NCBI GenBank assembly: GCA_016213825.1
Contig: JACQZP010000018.1
Location: 1 to 54,542 of the forward strand
Length of the DNA: 54,542 nt
From: Acetobacterium woodii
GTDB lineage: Bacteria > Bacillota > Clostridia > Eubacteriales > Eubacteriaceae
Direction: 5' to 3'
Position numbers and translations under genes: made by a program. Below the pieces are notes generated by a model. It was not told where the DNA came from. It did not search any database and worked only from the letters and a program-made list of their open reading frames with translations. This document shows, piece after piece, positions 50,584 through 54,542 of this stretch (its first letter is position 1; every line of letters begins with the position of its first letter).

Positions 50584-50635
50584 GTAATATTGATAGTCTG
50601 AAATTGGATCAAAAATAACGATAAAGGAAAAATGA

Positions 50636-51829
50636 ATGCCGAAAATAGTAAATTTAATTGCCACGGTCGCTTTTGGAATCGAAAGTGTGGTAAAAGACGA
50701 AATAAAAAAATTGGGATATGAAGTAACCGAGGTTGAGAACGGAAAAATCCGTTACTCCGGTCCATTGGAAGCCATTCCCCGATCAAATCTCTGGCTGCGC
50801 TGTGCTGACCGGGTACTTTTGGAGATTGGCCGTTTTAAAGCTGAAACCTTCGATGAACTGTTCGAAAAGACAAAAGCACTGCCTTGGGAAAACTGGATCC
50901 CCGTGGATGGCGAGTTTCCAGCCGCAAAAATTACCAGCGTCAAATCAACCCTGTTCAGCAAATCCGACGGGCAGCGGATTGTCAAAAAAGCTGTGGTGGA
51001 ACGATTAAAGTCAAGATACCATGTCGAATGGTTTGATGAGAATGGTGGCAAGTATCCCATTCATATTCAAATTCTTAAGGATGAGGTCACCTTGTCCATT
51101 GACACCAGCGGCTCTGGTCTTAACAAGCGGGGCTATCGTCAATACGGAAATGAGGCACCCTTGAAGGAAACCATCTCAGCGGCCCTGGTTTATTTATCCC
51201 GTTGGCGGCCGGATCGGGTTTTTCTGGATCCTCTTTGTGGTTCAGGGACGATTGTTATTGAAGCCGCGCTGATCGGTAAAAATATTGCCCCGGGTCTGAA
51301 ACGGGATTTTGTGTCAGAAACCTGGGACGCCATTCCTGCTGAGTTGTGGGAACAAGCAAGACAGGAAGCCAAGGACGCCATCAATGATAAGGAATTTTTG
51401 CTGTTGGGGTCCGACTGTGATGCCGATGCTCTGAAACAAGCCCGAACCAATGCCGAATTGGCAGGAGTAGCAGATTTAGTGGCTTTTCAGAAACTGCCGG
51501 TTCAATCCGTTTCCACCAAGAAAAAATATGGGGTTATTATCACCAACCCACCCTATGGTGAACGAATCGGCGAAGAAAAAGAAATTCAACGGTTATATCG
51601 GGATATGGGCAAGGTTTTTCGAAGTCTGGATAGTTGGTCTTATTTTATCATTACCGGTTACGAGAAGTTTGAGAAATTCTTTGGCGAAGCATCGACCAAA
51701 AACAGAAAACTGTATAATGGGGACATCAAGACCCATTATTATCAATATTATGGGCCATTACCGCCACGAAAACGAAAACCAATGGATGAAGTCCAAAGCG
51801 CAAGCGCAGAAACCGAAACAAACGAATAA
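50636..51829 (+). CDS. RlmL-type 23S rRNA guanine N2-methyltransferase
   Basis: A 397-residue RNA methylase of the YpsC/RlmL N-terminal type. THUMP RNA-binding domain at about 50-155, then the Rossmann core with LDPLCGSGTIVIEAA (SAM loop) and TNPPYGERIGEE (catalytic NPPY). It lacks the second RlmK methylase domain of the E. coli fusion. The last 20 residues are charged. AAAGGAAAA precedes the ATG. Confidence 0.92.
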   Translation: MPKIVNLIATVAFGIESVVKDEIKKLGYEVTEVENGKIRYSGPLEAIPRSNLWLRCADRVLLEIGRFKAETFDELFEKTKALPWENWIPVDGEFPAAKITSVKSTLFSKSDGQRIVKKAVVERLKSRYHVEWFDENGGKYPIHIQILKDEVTLSIDTSGSGLNKRGYRQYGNEAPLKETISAALVYLSRWRPDRVFLDPLCGSGTIVIEAALIGKNIAPGLKRDFVSETWDAIPAELWEQARQEAKDAINDKEFLLLGSDCDADALKQARTNAELAGVADLVAFQKLPVQSVSTKKKYGVIITNPPYGERIGEEKEIQRLYRDMGKVFRSLDSWSYFIITGYEKFEKFFGEASTKNRKLYNGDIKTHYYQYYGPLPPRKRKPMDEVQSASAETETNE

Positions 51830-51914
51830 GATATAAAATAATAAAATAAAAAACAATGCAGGAATCGATTTATTAAGAAATAAATCGAATTAAAATAAAA
51901 GAATAGGTGAAAAG

Positions 51915-52970
51915 ATGAAAAAAATATCAAATAGTCGATCGAATAGCAGCAAGACCAGTGACAAGCCGAGGTCGAAAAAGAACGATCAGGCATCCAAGAG
52001 CAGCGAATCAAAGTATTCTACCAAAGGCGACAAGCGGTCAAACAGCGCGGATGAACGGGGACCGAAGACGGGCAAAAGCAGTCATAAATTTGAAGAACGT
52101 GGTGCCAAAGATGATAAAAAACCACGGAAATTTGATAGTCGCGGGCCTAAAGAGGATCGTGGCCCCCGTCGCTTTGATGATCGGCGACCAGCACGTAAGT
52201 TTGATGGACATAACCGGGAAGATGATGGCATCACCGAAGAAACCTTTGTAATCGTCGGAAAAAATCCAGTTATGGAAGCTTTGCGTTCCGGTCAGGAAAT
52301 CGATAAGCTGTTGATTTTAAAAGATAATACCGATCACGTTCTTAAAAAGATTACTGATATGGCTAAAAAACAGAATATCATTATCCACTCGGTCGAAAAA
52401 GCAAGATTGGAGTATCTGGCTGACGGTCAGGTTCATCAGGGTATTGTGGCACTGATGGCGCCATTCCCTTACAGTAATCTTCAGGATATCCTCAATCATG
52501 CCAAAGCCAAGGGACGAGACCCTTTTATTGTCATTTTGGATCATCTGACTGATCCTCATAACCTGGGAGCGATTATTCGAAGTGCCAATGTTTGCGGCGC
52601 GGATGGTGTGATCATTCCCAACCGCCGGTCAGCTTCGTTAACCGCCGTTTCCGTTAAGGCCTCATCCGGAGCGGTATCCCACACGCCGATCGTTAAGGTG
52701 ACTAATTTAAGCCAGACGATTGATGATCTCAAGAAAAAAGGCTTCTGGATCATGTCTACCGATATGAAGGGTAATCCTTATTACAAAGCTGATTATAAAG
52801 GGTCGCTGGCAATAGTTATTGGTAATGAGGGCACCGGAATCAGTGAAAAGATAAAGAAGCAATGTGATTTTGCGGTATCGATTCCGATCCATGGCGAAAT
52901 TGAATCCTTTAATGCTTCAGCGGCGGCGGCGATCATTTTTGCAGAGGCAGCCAAACAGCGATTTCAATGA
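51915..52970 (+). CDS. rlmB: 23S rRNA G2251 2'-O-methyltransferase with basic N-tail
   Basis: A 351-residue SPOUT methylase. Catalytic core from about 105: IVGKNPVMEALRSG, LDHLTDPHNLGAIIRSANVCG (motif 1), IVIGNEGTGIS (motif 2) and IPIHGEIESFNASAAAAI (motif 3, knot). Usual RlmB is near 250 residues; here an extra ~100-residue N-tail rich in Ser, Lys, Arg and Gly has FEERG, FDSRGP and RRFDDRRP repeats. It overlaps yacP by 4 nt. Confidence 0.95.
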   Translation: MKKISNSRSNSSKTSDKPRSKKNDQASKSSESKYSTKGDKRSNSADERGPKTGKSSHKFEERGAKDDKKPRKFDSRGPKEDRGPRRFDDRRPARKFDGHNREDDGITEETFVIVGKNPVMEALRSGQEIDKLLILKDNTDHVLKKITDMAKKQNIIIHSVEKARLEYLADGQVHQGIVALMAPFPYSNLQDILNHAKAKGRDPFIVILDHLTDPHNLGAIIRSANVCGADGVIIPNRRSASLTAVSVKASSGAVSHTPIVKVTNLSQTIDDLKKKGFWIMSTDMKGNPYYKADYKGSLAIVIGNEGTGISEKIKKQCDFAVSIPIHGEIESFNASAAAAIIFAEAAKQRFQ

Positions 52971-53479
52971 AAACCATATTAATTGTGGATGGGTATAATG
53001 TCATTCATGGTTCAGATGAGTTAAAACGGCTTTCCGAAATCCAGCTGGAAGAGGCGCGAGTAAAACTGATTAATGATTTAAATGGCTATAGCGGATTCAA
53101 AGGGTGGGAAACCATCCTTGTTTTCGATGCCTACCAGCAACAATCTCTGGAAAAACGTGAAGAGCTGGTTGGCCGGATTAAAGTGGTTTTCACGGAAAAA
53201 AATAAAACTGCTGATACCTATATCGAAAAGCTAGTTTATAGTCTGCCCAATTCCTACACGGTCCGGGTCGTAACATCGGATTTTACTTTACAGCAGATGG
53301 TACTGGCCAACGGAGCCGAGCGGGTTCCAGTGCGGGAGTTGATCCTGGATATGGAAACCACCCTGAAAAATTTCCGTGATAACAAGAAAAAAAGTGTGCA
53401 AAAACAGGGTGTTAAGCTCAGTGATTTTTTGGATGCAGATACCCTGGATCAATTTAACAAAATGCGCATTAAAGAATAA
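52967..53479 (+). CDS. yacP: NYN-domain ribonuclease, YacP/Rae1
   Basis: A 170-residue PIN/NYN endoribonuclease. ILIVDGYNVIHG holds the first catalytic Asp, TADTYIEKL the second acidic pair, VVTSDFTLQQ the third. Bacillus Rae1 cleaves mRNA in the ribosomal A site. Its place between rlmB and sigH is conserved in Firmicutes. Confidence 0.93.
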   Translation: MKTILIVDGYNVIHGSDELKRLSEIQLEEARVKLINDLNGYSGFKGWETILVFDAYQQQSLEKREELVGRIKVVFTEKNKTADTYIEKLVYSLPNSYTVRVVTSDFTLQQMVLANGAERVPVRELILDMETTLKNFRDNKKKSVQKQGVKLSDFLDADTLDQFNKMRIKE

Positions 53480-53494
53480 TGCGAGGACAAAAGA

Positions 53495-54100
53495 GTGAAG
53501 ATTAACAATGAAAAAATATCAGAGGCAGAAATAGTCAACCGCGCTCAGCAGGGGGATAAGGAAGCCGAAGAGTTCCTGTTGGAGAAATACCGGAAAAATG
53601 TGCTAATCCGGGCCCGATCTTATTATCTTGTCGGTGGCGACAATGAAGATCTGATCCAGGAGGGGATGATTGGCTTGCTTAAAGCCATTTGGGACTTTCG
53701 CTCGGATCGGGAGGCACAGTTTTCGACTTTTGCCAATCTTTGTATCGAGCGACAAATCCAAACGGCCATCAGCTCGGCCAATCGGCAGAAGCATATGCCC
53801 TTAAATAACTCAGTTTCGATCTATGCGGCCGTGTCAGAAGAAGAACCGCAGAATATCATTATTGATCGTTTAGCAGCTAAACAAAGTGTCGAACCAGGTG
53901 TTGAGTTGATTAAAGAAGAAGAATTGGAACAACTGATGATTGATGTTAAACGGGAACTGTCCAGTTTTGAAAAAAAAGTCCTTTCATACTATATCCAAGG
54001 GGCATCCTATTATGAAATTTCCAGGGTTCTTGACTGCAGTAATAAATCAGTTGATAATGCTTTACAGCGAATCCGTAAAAAAATTGGCAAAAGATTATAA
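53495..54100 (+). CDS. sigH: RNA polymerase sigma factor SigH
   Basis: A 201-residue sigma-30 of the transition-state/sporulation type. Region 2: EDLIQEGMIGLLKAIWDF and FSTFANLCIERQIQTAIS; region 4: ELSSFEKKVLSYYIQGASYYEI, then CSNKSVDNALQRIRKKI. GTG start; GCGAGGAC is a weak ribosome site. The order rlmB-yacP-sigH is the normal Firmicute one. Confidence 0.96.
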   Translation: MKINNEKISEAEIVNRAQQGDKEAEEFLLEKYRKNVLIRARSYYLVGGDNEDLIQEGMIGLLKAIWDFRSDREAQFSTFANLCIERQIQTAISSANRQKHMPLNNSVSIYAAVSEEEPQNIIIDRLAAKQSVEPGVELIKEEELEQLMIDVKRELSSFEKKVLSYYIQGASYYEISRVLDCSNKSVDNALQRIRKKIGKRL

Positions 54101-54107
54101 AAAACAG

Positions 54108-54136
54108 TTGACAAAAAAGCGAAAACAAACTATTAT
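54108..54136 (+). promoter_or_regulatory. Promoter of tRNA-Tyr/Thr
   Basis: Consensus TTGACA (54108-54113), 17 bp, TATTAT (54131-54136), 25 bp before tRNA-Tyr. Confidence 0.88.
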
Positions 54137-54161
54137 AGAGAAGCTGAATTAATAAGCAAGT

Positions 54162-54246
54162 GGGAGAATGCCCGAGTGGCTAAAGGGGGCGGACTGTAAA
54201 TCCGTTGACGACGTCTACGATGGTTCGAAACCATCTTCTCCCACCA
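54162..54246 (+). tRNA. tRNA-Tyr (GTA), second copy
   Basis: Identical over 85 nt to the gene at 10-94, with the anticodon at 54196-54198 and encoded CCA. Only four more bases upstream (CAAGT-type) are shared, then the flanks differ. Confidence 0.97.
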
Positions 54247-54259
54247 TTTTTATTAGTAA

Positions 54260-54335
54260 GCCCTCATAGCTCAGTAGGTAGAGCACCACCATGGTAAGGT
54301 GGGGGTCTCCGGTTCAAATCCGGATGAGGGCTCCA
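54260..54335 (+). tRNA. tRNA-Thr (GGT)
   Basis: A 76-nt tRNA with acceptor GCCCTCA/TGAGGGC, T, CCA. The anticodon GGT is at 54293-54295. Confidence 0.97.
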
Positions 54336-54405
54336 TTTTTATATCACAAATTAAATTTGACATAGTAGTAACACGATAATTTTTAGATTTTTAAGGAGAA
54401 TACAA

Positions 54406-54542
54406 ATGGCAAAGTCAAAATTTGAAAGAAATAAGCCCCACGTAAATGTTGGAACAATTGGTCACGTCGATCATGGTAAAACAACATTAACAGCGGCAAT
54501 CACATCTGTATTAAATAAGCGATTTGGAACAGGGGAAGCCGT
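54406..54542 (+). CDS. tuf: Elongation factor Tu, N-terminal part
   Basis: The first 45 codons of EF-Tu, cut by the window end. [20 protein letters not shown] leads into the P-loop HVDHGKTTL, which binds GTP. AAGGAGAATACAA gives a strong ribosome site. tRNA-Tyr, tRNA-Thr and tuf clustering after sigH is common in clostridia. Confidence 0.97.
   Translation, partial: MAKSKFERNKPHVNVGTIGHVDHGKTTLTAAITSVLNKRFGTGEA

Noticed and set aside
54357-54405. Promoter between tRNA-Thr and tuf
   Set aside because: TTGACA is present (54357-54362) but no acceptable -10 lies 16-18 bp downstream, so read-through from the tRNA promoter is as likely.
1-54542. CRISPR arrays, insertion sequences, rRNA genes
   Set aside because: No regularly spaced repeats, transposase genes with terminal inverted repeats, or rRNA sequence were seen in the window.

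Overview
The window looks like a moderate-GC, low-repeat Firmicute chromosome with strong AGGAGG ribosome binding sites, CCA-encoding tRNA genes, sigma-H, and a bacterial-microcompartment EutS/EutP pair. That combination fits an acetogenic Clostridium relative, most likely Acetobacterium or a close Eubacteriaceae member. The genus is an inference from gene content, not a measured match.

Layout. (1) Positions 1-469: a tRNA-Tyr, a spacer with a large hairpin and a 21-nt remnant of a tRNA-Lys 5' end, then an intact tRNA-Lys. (2) Positions 417-37827: a complete-looking siphovirus prophage integrated in tRNA-Lys, bounded by a perfect 53-bp direct repeat (attL 417-469, attR 37775-37827; about 37.4 kb). 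(3) Positions 37828-54542: ordinary host chromosome with eutS-eutP, four small tRNA genes, housekeeping enzymes (aroD, ung, ispE, lspA, tyrS, hisS, rRNA methyltransferases), and the rlmB-yacP-sigH block followed by tRNA-Tyr, tRNA-Thr and the start of tuf.

Prophage logic. Leftward genes next to attL are the tyrosine integrase, a membrane protein that is probably a lysogenic-conversion factor, and a CI-like repressor. Divergent promoters at 3040-3116 share operator-like GTACGC half-sites. Rightward early genes (3196-8075) are small and mostly unrecognised, several with zinc-ribbon-like cysteines. The replication and recombination block (8329-15501) has a HUH-type Rep-like protein with a truncated paralogue upstream, an adenine methylase, PcfK/PcfJ, RecU, RtcB RNA ligase, a replication-terminator-like protein and a membrane-anchored DUF4406 protein. 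I saw no helicase, primase, helicase loader or SSB, so replication initiation by the HUH protein is an attractive inference. An ArpU-like regulator (15510-16070) precedes a late module of HK97 type: HNH, P27/TerL terminase, portal, protease, capsid, connectors, phi13-type tail tube, a frameshifted tail chaperone, tape measure with an M23 domain, Dit, a Gp37-like tail protein, fibres, holin and a three-domain endolysin. A DUF4393/Abi-alpha gene sits between the lysis genes and attR.

Most interesting signals: a convergent antisense RNA unit beside the integrase (1780-1891), the duplicated HUH genes and hairpin-rich intergenic region (8076-8328), phage-borne RtcB, the membrane-tethered DUF4406 protein, the Abi-alpha moron, an isolated eutS-eutP pair at the att site, and tail-fibre genes sharing a C-terminal FWYK-type tag.
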